The notes under the pieces are model-generated. The model searched no databases and had not been told where the DNA came from. It saw nothing but the letters and a program-made list of their open reading frames with translations. Source: Mycobacterium intermedium (GTDB lineage Bacteria; Actinomycetota; Actinomycetes; Mycobacteriales; Mycobacteriaceae). From it: a stretch of DNA of 64,000 bases. Shown piece after piece: positions 35,411 through 43,476 of this stretch; within the stretch, counting starts at the first letter, position 1, and each line of letters begins with the position of its first letter. Both the position numbers and the translations under genes were made by a program. The stretch lies in assembly GCF_002086275.1 (NCBI RefSeq), contig NZ_MVHT01000001.1:62001-126000 (forward strand). The letters are read 5' to 3'.

Positions 35411-36487
35411 TTACAGCTGGAAGGCGCTGATTGGGGCCTCTTCGGGGTAGGTGGATGGCCCGCCTAGGTCAAAAGCCGCGTTGAGTGCGCCGATGAACGC
35501 CGGATCATGCAGGGGCTCACTGGGTATGTCCAGTTTGATGCCTCGGGCGTTGGCGTCGTCGACCATGATGTCGATGGCCTTCTCCACCGTCAGGTCGTCG
35601 GAACCTTCCATGTTCTTCTTCAATTCGTCGAAGTCGGAGAACACCTCGGCCGACCAGTGCACCAGGAACCGGAGTTCGTCGGTGTGGTGGCGGGCGATCA
35701 CCTCGTCGCCGTTCTTGAGCAGCCAGTAATCACGGTCGGCGGGGTCGCCGTCGAACACCGTATCGAACGCCAAACCTGGCGGAATTTGTTGTTCCAGCGG
35801 CCCATTCGCCTCGCCGCGGTGCACCATCATCTCGTTCTGCACCACCACGCCGCGGTTGTAGATCGGCGGCAGCACCCGTTTGGGCGGCTTGAGCGGACCG
35901 TCCGGCCAATAGGTGAAACCGCTGGAGCCGTCCAGTGAGAACCAGGTGATGACCTGAGCCATCTTGATCAGGTAGTCGGTGAAAAGGCCGGATTTGCCCA
36001 TCACGCTGGTCAGCCACGTGGGAGCGTTCTCGTGTCGCACGCCGCGGAAACTCGGCGAATCCAAATGTCCGGGGTCGCGATTGGCGCACGGGCCGTTGAT
36101 GTTGAACAACATCAGTTGCGGCTTGGCGTATTCGGCGCCCCAGTAGCTCTTGGCCAGCTCCAGGAACCGCTCGTTGTAGAAGCAGTCGTGTAGTTGCGGG
36201 TAGAGCACGGCGCCGTAATTGGCCAGGTAGCCCCGGAAGGTCGGGGTGAGGAACAGGTCCAGCGACGGCGTGTATCCCTCCGGAAAGAGTCCGCTCATGG
36301 TTGCGATCAGCTCGTCCGCCGACGCGAAGTGCTGCGAGATGATCAGTCGCCACGGGCCTTCGGTGCGCACCACGTCGAGCAACCGCTCACGCTGATCGTC
36401 GGTGTAGACGTTGTCGACCTCGCGGGGCGGCGCGACCGGCCGCAGTACGTCGGACAGCTCCATCCGCCGCTCGTCGGTGAGCATCAA
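35411..36487 (-). CDS. Uncharacterised protein with possible 2-oxoglutarate/Fe(II) dioxygenase features
   Basis: The 358-residue protein has no family I can name. It contains RDPGHLDSPSFRGV (an H-x-D pair) and, about 80 residues later, QNEMMVHRGEANG, a spacing that could give the H-x-D...H metal site of a double-stranded beta-helix oxygenase. It is rich in Trp and Tyr, with no signal or membrane segment. It is last in a leftward run that starts at FadD and lies 84 bp after an esterase gene. It may be a hydroxylase for the island's substrate (inference). ATG at 36487 or 36484. Confidence 0.7.
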   Translation of the reverse strand: MMLTDERRMELSDVLRPVAPPREVDNVYTDDQRERLLDVVRTEGPWRLIISQHFASADELIATMSGLFPEGYTPSLDLFLTPTFRGYLANYGAVLYPQLHDCFYNERFLELAKSYWGAEYAKPQLMLFNINGPCANRDPGHLDSPSFRGVRHENAPTWLTSVMGKSGLFTDYLIKMAQVITWFSLDGSSGFTYWPDGPLKPPKRVLPPIYNRGVVVQNEMMVHRGEANGPLEQQIPPGLAFDTVFDGDPADRDYWLLKNGDEVIARHHTDELRFLVHWSAEVFSDFDELKKNMEGSDDLTVEKAIDIMVDDANARGIKLDIPSEPLHDPAFIGALNAAFDLGGPSTYPEEAPISAFQL

Positions 36488-36571
36488 TCGTCTCCTTTCG
36501 CAGTGCGAATCGCCTGTGATTCTGCGCGGCGACGGCGCACCGCGGGCAGAAGTTGTCCAGTGACCGGGACG

Positions 36572-37510
36572 CTAGAAGCGAAGTGGATGAGCAAACTTGG
36601 CACGCAGTATCCCGCCGATTTCGGCGACGGCCAGCCGCCCGCGTGCCGTGGCCTCCGACCGCATCAGAAATCCGTGGTACATCCCCGGATAGCGGGTCAG
36701 GGTGGTCTGTACCCCCGCAGCACAGAGCCGGGCGGCGTACCGCTCGCCCCAATCCCGGATCGGGTCGCAACCCGCCGTCACCACGATGGCCTGCGGCAGT
36801 CCGGTCAGGTCGGTCGCGCAGGCGGGAACGAGGTACGGATCGGTCTCCGATTCGCCGAGTTCGGCCAACTCGTGCAGAAATTCGATGTCGTCGCGGCTGA
36901 GCATCGGCGCATCGGCGAGCAAAGTGATTGACGGCGTGGTCATGTCGCGATCCAGCCCGGGGTACATCAACACCTGCGCGAAGACTGCCGGGCCGCCCCG
37001 ATCGCGTGCGGCCAGTGCCACCCCCGCCGCCAGCGAACCGCCCGCACTGTCGCCGACCACGACGAGGCGCCCGGCGTCGACATCGAGTTCCTCGGCATGC
37101 GACGAAACCCAGTCGGTGGCGGCGTAGGCATCGTCGAATTGGGCCGGCGGCGGGTACTCCGGTGCCAGCCGGTAATCGACGGCGACGACGACGGCGCCCG
37201 AGGCCGATGCCAGCACCCGGGCCAACGGTTCGAAGGAATGGTTGCTGCCCATGACCAATCCGCCGCCGTGGAAATACACCAACACGGGTTGTCCCGAGGC
37301 TTCGGTGGGCCGGTAGATCCGGACGGGGACGTGTTGACCGACCATTGCATCCGTGATCGCGGCCATGTCCGGCATGTCGTCGGGCAGGGGAGCGGCTTCG
37401 ATGGCGGCCCGCACCGCCGCCAGGCCCCGCACCCGCATCGGCGGCACGTCACCGAACGCCGCGACCCGCGCGGCGGCGTCCGGATCCAAGGGGTCCAAGG
37501 AGTAGGTCAT
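36572..37510 (-). CDS. HSL-type alpha/beta hydrolase (esterase)
   Basis: The 312-residue esterase of the hormone-sensitive-lipase family has the oxyanion hole YFHGGGLVMG, the nucleophile VVGDSAGGSLA, the acid in GCDPIRDWG and His in GMYHGFLM. It probably opens an ester or lactone, which would suit the product of the Baeyer-Villiger enzymes in the same island. Its start overlaps the upstream SDR stop by four bases. Confidence 0.9.
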   Translation of the reverse strand: MTYSLDPLDPDAAARVAAFGDVPPMRVRGLAAVRAAIEAAPLPDDMPDMAAITDAMVGQHVPVRIYRPTEASGQPVLVYFHGGGLVMGSNHSFEPLARVLASASGAVVVAVDYRLAPEYPPPAQFDDAYAATDWVSSHAEELDVDAGRLVVVGDSAGGSLAAGVALAARDRGGPAVFAQVLMYPGLDRDMTTPSITLLADAPMLSRDDIEFLHELAELGESETDPYLVPACATDLTGLPQAIVVTAGCDPIRDWGERYAARLCAAGVQTTLTRYPGMYHGFLMRSEATARGRLAVAEIGGILRAKFAHPLRF

Positions 37511-38343
37511 CGCTTCAGAGACGGGGCACTCTGCGAGGCAAGCGTTTCCGCGCGTCGCTGCATGGCCGACACGACGGACGGCTGGGTCACCAGATAGAAG
37601 CGTCCCTCTGCCGCTTGCTCGAACAGCGTTTCGGCGGCCGCGAGCGGATCCATCGCCGCTGCCTTGATATCGAGCATGGCGGCTCGCTGCGCCTCGGCGG
37701 CGTCGGTGTCACCGACGGCGTCGACCCCGCCCGCCGATTCGAAAATGTTCGATACCACCGCGCCCGGCAGTACCGCCTGGACGTGGATGTGGTGGCCGTG
37801 CCCGGCGGCTTCCACGTCGAGGCGCAGGCACTCGGTCAGCGCGAGGACCGCATGCTTGCTCATGATGTAGGGCGTCTGCAACGGGATCGCCACCACGCCG
37901 CCGACCGACGACAGGTTCCACACCCACGCCTGGTGCTCGCTGGCCATCATCTTCGGCAGAAATGCTCTGATGCCGTGGAATACGCCGCTGATGTTGACGT
38001 CGACGACGCGCTGCCAGTTGGCCAGCGGGGTGTCCCACAGATAACCGAACTGTTCGACGCCCGCGTTGTTCACCAGCAACCGCACCGGGCCGACCTCCCG
38101 GTAGGTTTGGTCGGCCAGCGCCTGCACGGCGTCGGCGTCGCGCACATCGCAGACGACGGCGACGGCCCTGCCGAGTTCGTCGCCGAGTTCGTCACGCAAA
38201 GCCGTGACAGCATCTGCGTTGATGTCGGCAAGCACCACCGTCATACCTAGCCGGTGCGCATAGCGTGCCAGGCCCGCGCCGATGCCCGCGGCCGCGCCGG
38301 TGATGACGGCCACGCCACCGGAAAATGTCTCACGCGCGCTCAC
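37507..38343 (-). CDS. SDR-family oxidoreductase
   Basis: The 278-residue SDR has VITGAAAGIGAGLA, NNAG, Ser in NLSSVGG and the catalytic pair in YIMSK. A C-terminal helix-rich extension (AAMLDIKAAAMDPLAAAE) resembles SDRs of steroid and terpenoid pathways. The GTG start overlaps the NTF2-like gene stop (GTGA). It is part of the leftward operon between the NTF2-like protein and the esterase. Confidence 0.87.
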   Translation of the reverse strand: MSARETFSGGVAVITGAAAGIGAGLARYAHRLGMTVVLADINADAVTALRDELGDELGRAVAVVCDVRDADAVQALADQTYREVGPVRLLVNNAGVEQFGYLWDTPLANWQRVVDVNISGVFHGIRAFLPKMMASEHQAWVWNLSSVGGVVAIPLQTPYIMSKHAVLALTECLRLDVEAAGHGHHIHVQAVLPGAVVSNIFESAGGVDAVGDTDAAEAQRAAMLDIKAAAMDPLAAAETLFEQAAEGRFYLVTQPSVVSAMQRRAETLASQSAPSLKR

Positions 38344-38819
38344 GTCCCCGCGTTAGCGCCGGCCTGCCGTTCGGACAGCAGCACCGAGTTGGTGGTGTCG
38401 AGGACGGCGTCCATCTCGGTGAACTCCAGGCCGTCGGCGGCGCGGCGCACACCCACTTCCACGACGCCGCTGGACACCGCGAACGGCACGTAGTTCGCGA
38501 CCTGGTTGACCAGCAGGTAGAACCGGGCCCGGGTGACGTCGCCGTCGGATCCGATGCGGTGCAGGTTGGTGGTGTGGTGACGCAGCGGGTAGGGGCTTTG
38601 TTCGCGGTGAGCCCTGAGCCACTCCATGACGGCGTCCCGCCCGTGCAACTCCGGCGACATCAGCTCCTCGAACGGGCTTGCGCCGCTGTCGCTTCTGCTC
38701 ACGTACCGGATGTCGTCGGCAAACCGCGCGGCCAACTCGTCGTAGTGCGCTTCGTCGTAGTGGTACCAGAAGCCTGCGATGAACTCCTGCAGTTCCGGCA
38801 GCGTGGTGTCGTTGCTCAT
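38340..38819 (-). CDS. SnoaL/NTF2-fold protein
   Basis: The 159-residue protein is a single NTF2-like cone fold: LPELQEFIAGFWYHYDEAHYDELAARFADD, then HGRDAVMEWL and a conserved ARFYLLVNQV strand. Members include ketosteroid isomerases, hydratases and ring-hydroxylating dioxygenase beta subunits. In this context a ketosteroid-isomerase-like or hydratase role is possible but not shown. The ATG at 38819 is chosen. It is 65 bp downstream of the acyl-CoA dehydrogenase pair. Confidence 0.82.
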   Translation of the reverse strand: MSNDTTLPELQEFIAGFWYHYDEAHYDELAARFADDIRYVSRSDSGASPFEELMSPELHGRDAVMEWLRAHREQSPYPLRHHTTNLHRIGSDGDVTRARFYLLVNQVANYVPFAVSSGVVEVGVRRAADGLEFTEMDAVLDTTNSVLLSERQAGANAGT

Positions 38820-38884
38820 GACATGGCAGTCAACCCCGTCACGGCCGCGACGACACTCGGACGGCCCGATGAGTGGAACAACAG

Positions 38885-39910
38885 TTACCCGGTGATCAAG
38901 CCCCAGAGGCCGCCCGCGCTTGCGTGCATTGCCGCGTCGGTGACCTGGTCGTCCCAGTACTGCATGGAACCGAACTCCGAACGCCAGGCCAGTGCGGCCC
39001 GGGTGTACTCGTGCAACCGGTGCTCCCGGGTGGTGCCGATCGCCCCATGTACCTGATGCGCGTTTCGCACCACCACCGTGGCCGCGTGACCGGCACACGA
39101 ACGGGCCACGGCCACAAGGAAATCCAGCTCGGGCGCCGACCACCCGTTGACGACGGCGACGTTGAGCGCGGCTTCGGTCGCCGCCCGCGCAAGCGCGGCC
39201 TCACAAGCAACGTCGGAAACCAGGTTCTGTACGGCCTGGAATTTCGCCAACGGCCGGCCGAACTGGATGCGTGAGGTCACGTGCTCGACGCACAACTGCA
39301 GTATTCGATCGAGCGCGGCGCACACCTGGATTGCCCGGACCAGGCCGGACTTCAACCGAAGCTGGGTGACCAAGGCCAAGGTGATCGGCGTTCCGGGCAA
39401 GGAAGCGGGGTCGACGGTCACCTCATCGCGCGGCTCGCCGATCAGGTTGGTGCCCGGGGTGATTGCCAACTCGCCGGCCGCGACGTCGACCACGCGGTAC
39501 TGGCCATCGGCGCGCCACACCACCACGACCCGGTCCGCCGTTGCCGCCCAAGGCACTTCGGTCGCGTGTCCCTGCTTGGTGAGCATGCACACCGTCCGGA
39601 CGGCGTCATCCACCGGAATCCCGGCGGCCTCCAGCAGCCAGCACGCCAATAAGTCGTGCTCGGCCAAGGGAATTCGCACGCCGTGCCGAACTGCTGCAGC
39701 CAGCAGCTCGGCCGCCTCGGGCCAGCCCGCGCCGCTGCCGCCGTGCTGTTCCGCGCCCGTCAATCGCACCAGGCCGAGGTCGTCCAGGCGCTGCCACAGT
39801 TGCGTATCGCGCTCGACGGGGGCGCCCACCGGACGTTTGTTGCGGTAGTCGGCGAACACGGCGTCGATCATCTCGACCAAGGCCTGGTCGACCGCGGGCC
39901 TGACGTTCAT
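38885..39910 (-). CDS. Acyl-CoA dehydrogenase, short partner subunit
   Basis: The 341-residue ACAD-fold protein keeps the C-terminal FAD-domain segment SRIQFGRPLAKFQAVQ and HQVHGAIGTTREHRLHEYTR. The N-terminal half is divergent. Together with the neighbouring full ACAD (ATGA overlap) it fits the alpha2beta2 heterotetrameric FadE pairs of mycobacterial steroid metabolism (FadE26-27, FadE28-29 type). It may therefore dehydrogenate a bulky steroid-type CoA ester (inference). Confidence 0.88.
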   Translation of the reverse strand: MNVRPAVDQALVEMIDAVFADYRNKRPVGAPVERDTQLWQRLDDLGLVRLTGAEQHGGSGAGWPEAAELLAAAVRHGVRIPLAEHDLLACWLLEAAGIPVDDAVRTVCMLTKQGHATEVPWAATADRVVVVWRADGQYRVVDVAAGELAITPGTNLIGEPRDEVTVDPASLPGTPITLALVTQLRLKSGLVRAIQVCAALDRILQLCVEHVTSRIQFGRPLAKFQAVQNLVSDVACEAALARAATEAALNVAVVNGWSAPELDFLVAVARSCAGHAATVVVRNAHQVHGAIGTTREHRLHEYTRAALAWRSEFGSMQYWDDQVTDAAMHASAGGLWGLITG

Positions 39911-41061
39911 CGCAGCCCCAATCCGCGCGCGATCACACCGCGCAGCACCTCGTTGGTGCCGCCACGCAGGGTGAAGCCCGGCCGCTGGTCGACCGCCGCG
40001 CGCACCAACTCCGAGAAGACGGCGTCGGGGGAGTCCTGCAAGTGGGCGAATTCCGCGATGTCCCCCTCGGTGGTGGTGCCCAGGACTTTGACCACCGCGG
40101 CGGGCAGGTCGGCGGGATCCCGGCGCTGCAGCGCGCCGGCGACGGCGTTGGACATCTGGTGCAAGCCGGCGATTCGCGCCACCAACCGGCCGAGCTCCGC
40201 GTTGCGGGGGATGGCGTTGGCGGCCATCCGGTCCGCGCAGGCCGCCAGCAGCATGAAGGTGGACAGGAACCGTTCCGGCCCACTGCGCTCGAAACTCAGC
40301 TCGGACGTCACTTGCCGCCAGCCGTCGCCGATCTCACCGAACACCATGTCATCGGGCACGAACGCGCCGTCCAGGATCACCTCGTTGAAATGATGCGCGC
40401 CGTTCATCGAGATGATCGGGCGAATCTCAATGCCGGGGCTGCGCAGGTCCACGATGAACTGGCTCAGGCCGGCGTGCCGGTTTTTCGGATCCACCGGGGC
40501 GGTGCGGGCGAGCGCGATGAACGCCTCCGCGACGTGGGCTCCCGACGTCCAGACCTTGGTGCCCGACAGCGACCAGCCGCCCTCGACGCGCTCGGCCCGG
40601 GTGCGCACGCTGGCCAGGTCGGAGCCGGAGTCCGGTTCGCTCATCCCGATGCCGAAGAAGCACTCACCGCGCACGATTCGCGGCAGAAAACGCCGCTTCT
40701 GCGTTTCGGTGCCGTACTTGAGCAGGGACGGCACGATCTGGCGGTCGGCGACCCAATGCGCGGCGACCGGCGCACCGGCGGCCAGTAGTTCCTCGGTCAC
40801 GACGAACCGCTCCAGGAAGGACCGGCCGTGACCGCCGTACTCGACCGGCACGGTCATGCCGAGCCAACCCCGCGCCGCGAGTACTGCGGTGAAGTCCTCG
40901 TCCCAACGGGACAGCCAGGCGTCGACGGTGGGGGTGAACGCCCCCGCGGCGAGCTGTTCGGCAATGAAGGTGCGGACCTCGGCGCGCAGGTCGGCGATCT
41001 GTTCGTCTTCGACTCCGGCGGCTGGGACCAGCCTGGGCAGCGCCACTAGCTTGTCTTCCAC
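39907..41061 (-). CDS. Acyl-CoA dehydrogenase, main subunit
   Basis: The 384-residue ACAD has EELLAAGAPVAAHW, the FFGIGMSEPDSGSDLASVRT flavin/substrate loop, GTKVWTSGAHVAEA and the C-terminal LRGGTNEVLRGVIARGLGL. It forms the second half of a probable heterotetramer with the 38885-39910 product. The start overlaps the crotonase stop by 16 bases; a GTG at 41046 would remove the overlap. It is part of the fadD-ech-fadE-fadE set for side-chain or ring beta-oxidation. Confidence 0.92.
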   Translation of the reverse strand: MEDKLVALPRLVPAAGVEDEQIADLRAEVRTFIAEQLAAGAFTPTVDAWLSRWDEDFTAVLAARGWLGMTVPVEYGGHGRSFLERFVVTEELLAAGAPVAAHWVADRQIVPSLLKYGTETQKRRFLPRIVRGECFFGIGMSEPDSGSDLASVRTRAERVEGGWSLSGTKVWTSGAHVAEAFIALARTAPVDPKNRHAGLSQFIVDLRSPGIEIRPIISMNGAHHFNEVILDGAFVPDDMVFGEIGDGWRQVTSELSFERSGPERFLSTFMLLAACADRMAANAIPRNAELGRLVARIAGLHQMSNAVAGALQRRDPADLPAAVVKVLGTTTEGDIAEFAHLQDSPDAVFSELVRAAVDQRPGFTLRGGTNEVLRGVIARGLGLR

Positions 41062-41822
41062 TTGGCGATGCGCTGCAGGTGCTCAGGGTCGCGGTGCGCC
41101 AACGGCTGCATGGCGGCGGCCATACCCAGCGTGGACTCCAGCGAGCCGGTGCGCGACTCCTGAAGCAGCCGCTTGGCCATCCGCAGCGAGTGCGGCGGGT
41201 TCTTGGCTATCCGTTCGGCCAGCTCGCGCGCCCGCGGCAGCAGTTCGTCGTGCGGGACGACGCTGGTGACCAGGCCCCACTCGAGCGCGGTCGTCGCATC
41301 GATGCGATCGCCGGTGAACGTCATCTCCGCGGCGCGCTGGTAGCCGATCACGCGCTGCAGAAACCAGGTGCCGCCGTCGCCGGGGATCAGGCCCAGCTGC
41401 ACGAAGCTCTCCGCGAAAGATGCTCGCTCCGAGGCGATCCGGATGTCGCACATCAGCGCCAGGTCGCAACCCGCGCCTATCGCGGCGCCGTTGATGGCGC
41501 CGATCAACGGCACTTCGAGCCGGGACAGCGCCCGCGGAATGCGCTGGACTCCGTCGACGTAGGCGTGTCGCTGGTCCAGCGCGCTGAGGCCGAACATGCC
41601 CGTTTGGTCCGCCATCTCCTTGACGTTGCCGCCGGCCGAGAAGATTTTGCCCTCCCCGGTGAGGATCACCGCTCGTACGTCGGTGTCGGCGTTGGCGCTG
41701 TCGACGGCCGCCTCGATCGCGGAGATGACATCCTTGCCGGTGATCGCGTTTCCCACGCTCGGCAGGTTGATCGTCCAGGTGCGGATCGGGCCGTCGGTCG
41801 TGATTTCCAAAGCGGTGCTCAT
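41046..41822 (-). CDS. Enoyl-CoA hydratase/isomerase family protein
   Basis: The 258-residue crotonase has FSAGGNVKEM and NGAAIGAGCDLALMCDIRIA (oxyanion hole), and LGLIPGDGGTWFLQRVIG. Of the two catalytic glutamates of hydratases, the one in RAAEMTFTGDRI is present. The other position (QPEI in rat hydratase) reads ESFV, so it may act as an isomerase or on an unusual CoA ester. It lies between FadD (24-bp gap) and the FadE pair. Confidence 0.9.
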   Translation of the reverse strand: MSTALEITTDGPIRTWTINLPSVGNAITGKDVISAIEAAVDSANADTDVRAVILTGEGKIFSAGGNVKEMADQTGMFGLSALDQRHAYVDGVQRIPRALSRLEVPLIGAINGAAIGAGCDLALMCDIRIASERASFAESFVQLGLIPGDGGTWFLQRVIGYQRAAEMTFTGDRIDATTALEWGLVTSVVPHDELLPRARELAERIAKNPPHSLRMAKRLLQESRTGSLESTLGMAAAMQPLAHRDPEHLQRIAKWKTS

Positions 41823-41846
41823 GCTGGCAACTGTAGGGAGTCCGTT

Positions 41847-43400
41847 TTACCGGCCCGTCGACGCGCGGGTGAACCGCTCCCGCAGCTCCCGCTTGAGTAG
41901 CTTGCCGCTGGGGTTCTTGGGCAGGGATTCGACCAGAAACACCTGCTTGGGGGTCTTGAACCCGGCCAGGTGTTCCCGGCAGTGCGCGATGAGGTCGTCC
42001 TCGGTGAGGCTGATGCCATCGCGGGTCACCACCGCGGCCACCACCGCTTCCACCCAGACCGGGTCGGGCACGCCGAACACCGCGACTTCCTGCACCCCGC
42101 TGTGCCGGTACAGCACCTCCTCGACCTCCCGGCTGGCCACGTTCTCGCCGCCGGTCTTGATCATGTCCTTCTTGCGGTCCACGACGTGCAGCAGTCCATG
42201 CTCGTCGTAGTAGCCGAGGTCGCCGGAGTGGAACCAGCCGTTTCGGAACGCCTGGGCGGTCTTGTCCTCGTCGTCGAGATAGCCCAGCATCAGGTGCGGG
42301 CTGCGATGCGCGATCTCCCCGATCACGCCGGGCGCGACGGGAGCGTCGTCATCGTCCAGGATCGTGGTTTCGACGTTGAGCACCGGCCGCCCGGCGGCAC
42401 CGGGGTGGGCGTCCTGCTCGTCTGGTCCGAGCGCTGAGGCCAGCGGAGCCATCTCGGTCTGGCCGTAGAAGTTCCACAACCTCAGATTCGGCAGTCGCTG
42501 GCGCATCTCACCGAGGATCTCGGTCGGCATCGCCGACGCGCCGTAATAGCCTTTGCGCAGGCTGGACAGGTCCACGTCGTCGAACAGCGGGGACCGCAAC
42601 AGGCTGATCCAAACCGTCGGTGGCGCAAAGTAATTGGTGACCTGATACCGCTCGATGGTGCGGAGCACGGATTCTGGCTCCGGGCGCGGCAGGATGATGC
42701 TGGTGGCACCGAGATAGATATCCGGAATCAAGAAGTTGTCCAACTGGGCGCAGTGATACAGCGGCAGCGAATGGATCTCGACGTCGTCCGCCGACTTCTC
42801 GCCGGCGATGATCGTGCTGACGTAATTCCCGATCAGGCTGCGACTGCTGTGCATGACCGCCTTGGGGTGGGACTCGGTGCCGCTGGTGTACATCAACCGC
42901 ACGACCTGGTCGTCGTGGATGTGGTGGTGCGGCGCGATGGTTGTGGTGTTCAACCAGTCGGCGAAGTCGTCGGTGAGCGTGGCTGTCGTCCTGACAGCGC
43001 TTTTCTGGCCGGCTGACCGGATCGCTTCTTGGGCGGTGACCAGGAACTCGTCCTGGACGAGGAATCCGCTGACCTTGCTGTGCCCGAGGATGAAGCCGAC
43101 CTCCTCGGCGGTCAGCATGAAGTTGACCGGAACCAAGATCACCCCGGCCCGTGCCGTCGCGAACGCCAGGACCGCGTACTGCCAGCAGTTGCGCGCCAAC
43201 AACGCGAGCCGGTCGCCGGGCGCAAAACCCTTGTCGTGCAACGCTGCCGCGGCCCGGTCCACCAGGTGCTCGAACTCGGCGAAGGTCAGGAGGACGTCGC
43301 CGTCGATGATCGCCGTCTTGTCCGGCCGCCGCTGCGCCGAGCGTCGGGGGATGTCGCCGAGCGACTGACTGCGCGCCTGGGCGATTACGTCGTGCATCAC
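41847..43400 (-). CDS. Acyl-CoA synthetase (FadD family)
   Basis: The 517-residue AMP-forming ligase activates a carboxylate to its CoA ester. Motifs: the P-loop region MYTSGTESHPKAVMHS, FYGQTEM, the WFHSGDLGYYDEHGLLHVVD hinge with RKKDMIKTGGENV, and the C-terminal lysine in KNPSGKLLKREL. It is first in a leftward operon (fadD, crotonase, two FadE, NTF2-like, SDR, esterase, unknown) and divergent from the first monooxygenase over 76 bp. The substrate is probably a side-chain or ring-opened acid. Confidence 0.92.
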   Translation of the reverse strand: MMHDVIAQARSQSLGDIPRRSAQRRPDKTAIIDGDVLLTFAEFEHLVDRAAAALHDKGFAPGDRLALLARNCWQYAVLAFATARAGVILVPVNFMLTAEEVGFILGHSKVSGFLVQDEFLVTAQEAIRSAGQKSAVRTTATLTDDFADWLNTTTIAPHHHIHDDQVVRLMYTSGTESHPKAVMHSSRSLIGNYVSTIIAGEKSADDVEIHSLPLYHCAQLDNFLIPDIYLGATSIILPRPEPESVLRTIERYQVTNYFAPPTVWISLLRSPLFDDVDLSSLRKGYYGASAMPTEILGEMRQRLPNLRLWNFYGQTEMAPLASALGPDEQDAHPGAAGRPVLNVETTILDDDDAPVAPGVIGEIAHRSPHLMLGYLDDEDKTAQAFRNGWFHSGDLGYYDEHGLLHVVDRKKDMIKTGGENVASREVEEVLYRHSGVQEVAVFGVPDPVWVEAVVAAVVTRDGISLTEDDLIAHCREHLAGFKTPKQVFLVESLPKNPSGKLLKRELRERFTRASTGR

Positions 43401-43476
43401 TCGAACATAGGCATCGTGTCCCGCTCAGAGGAAAGGGTGGTCGCCCGGCCGACCCACGGCTCCGATACTGAATTCC

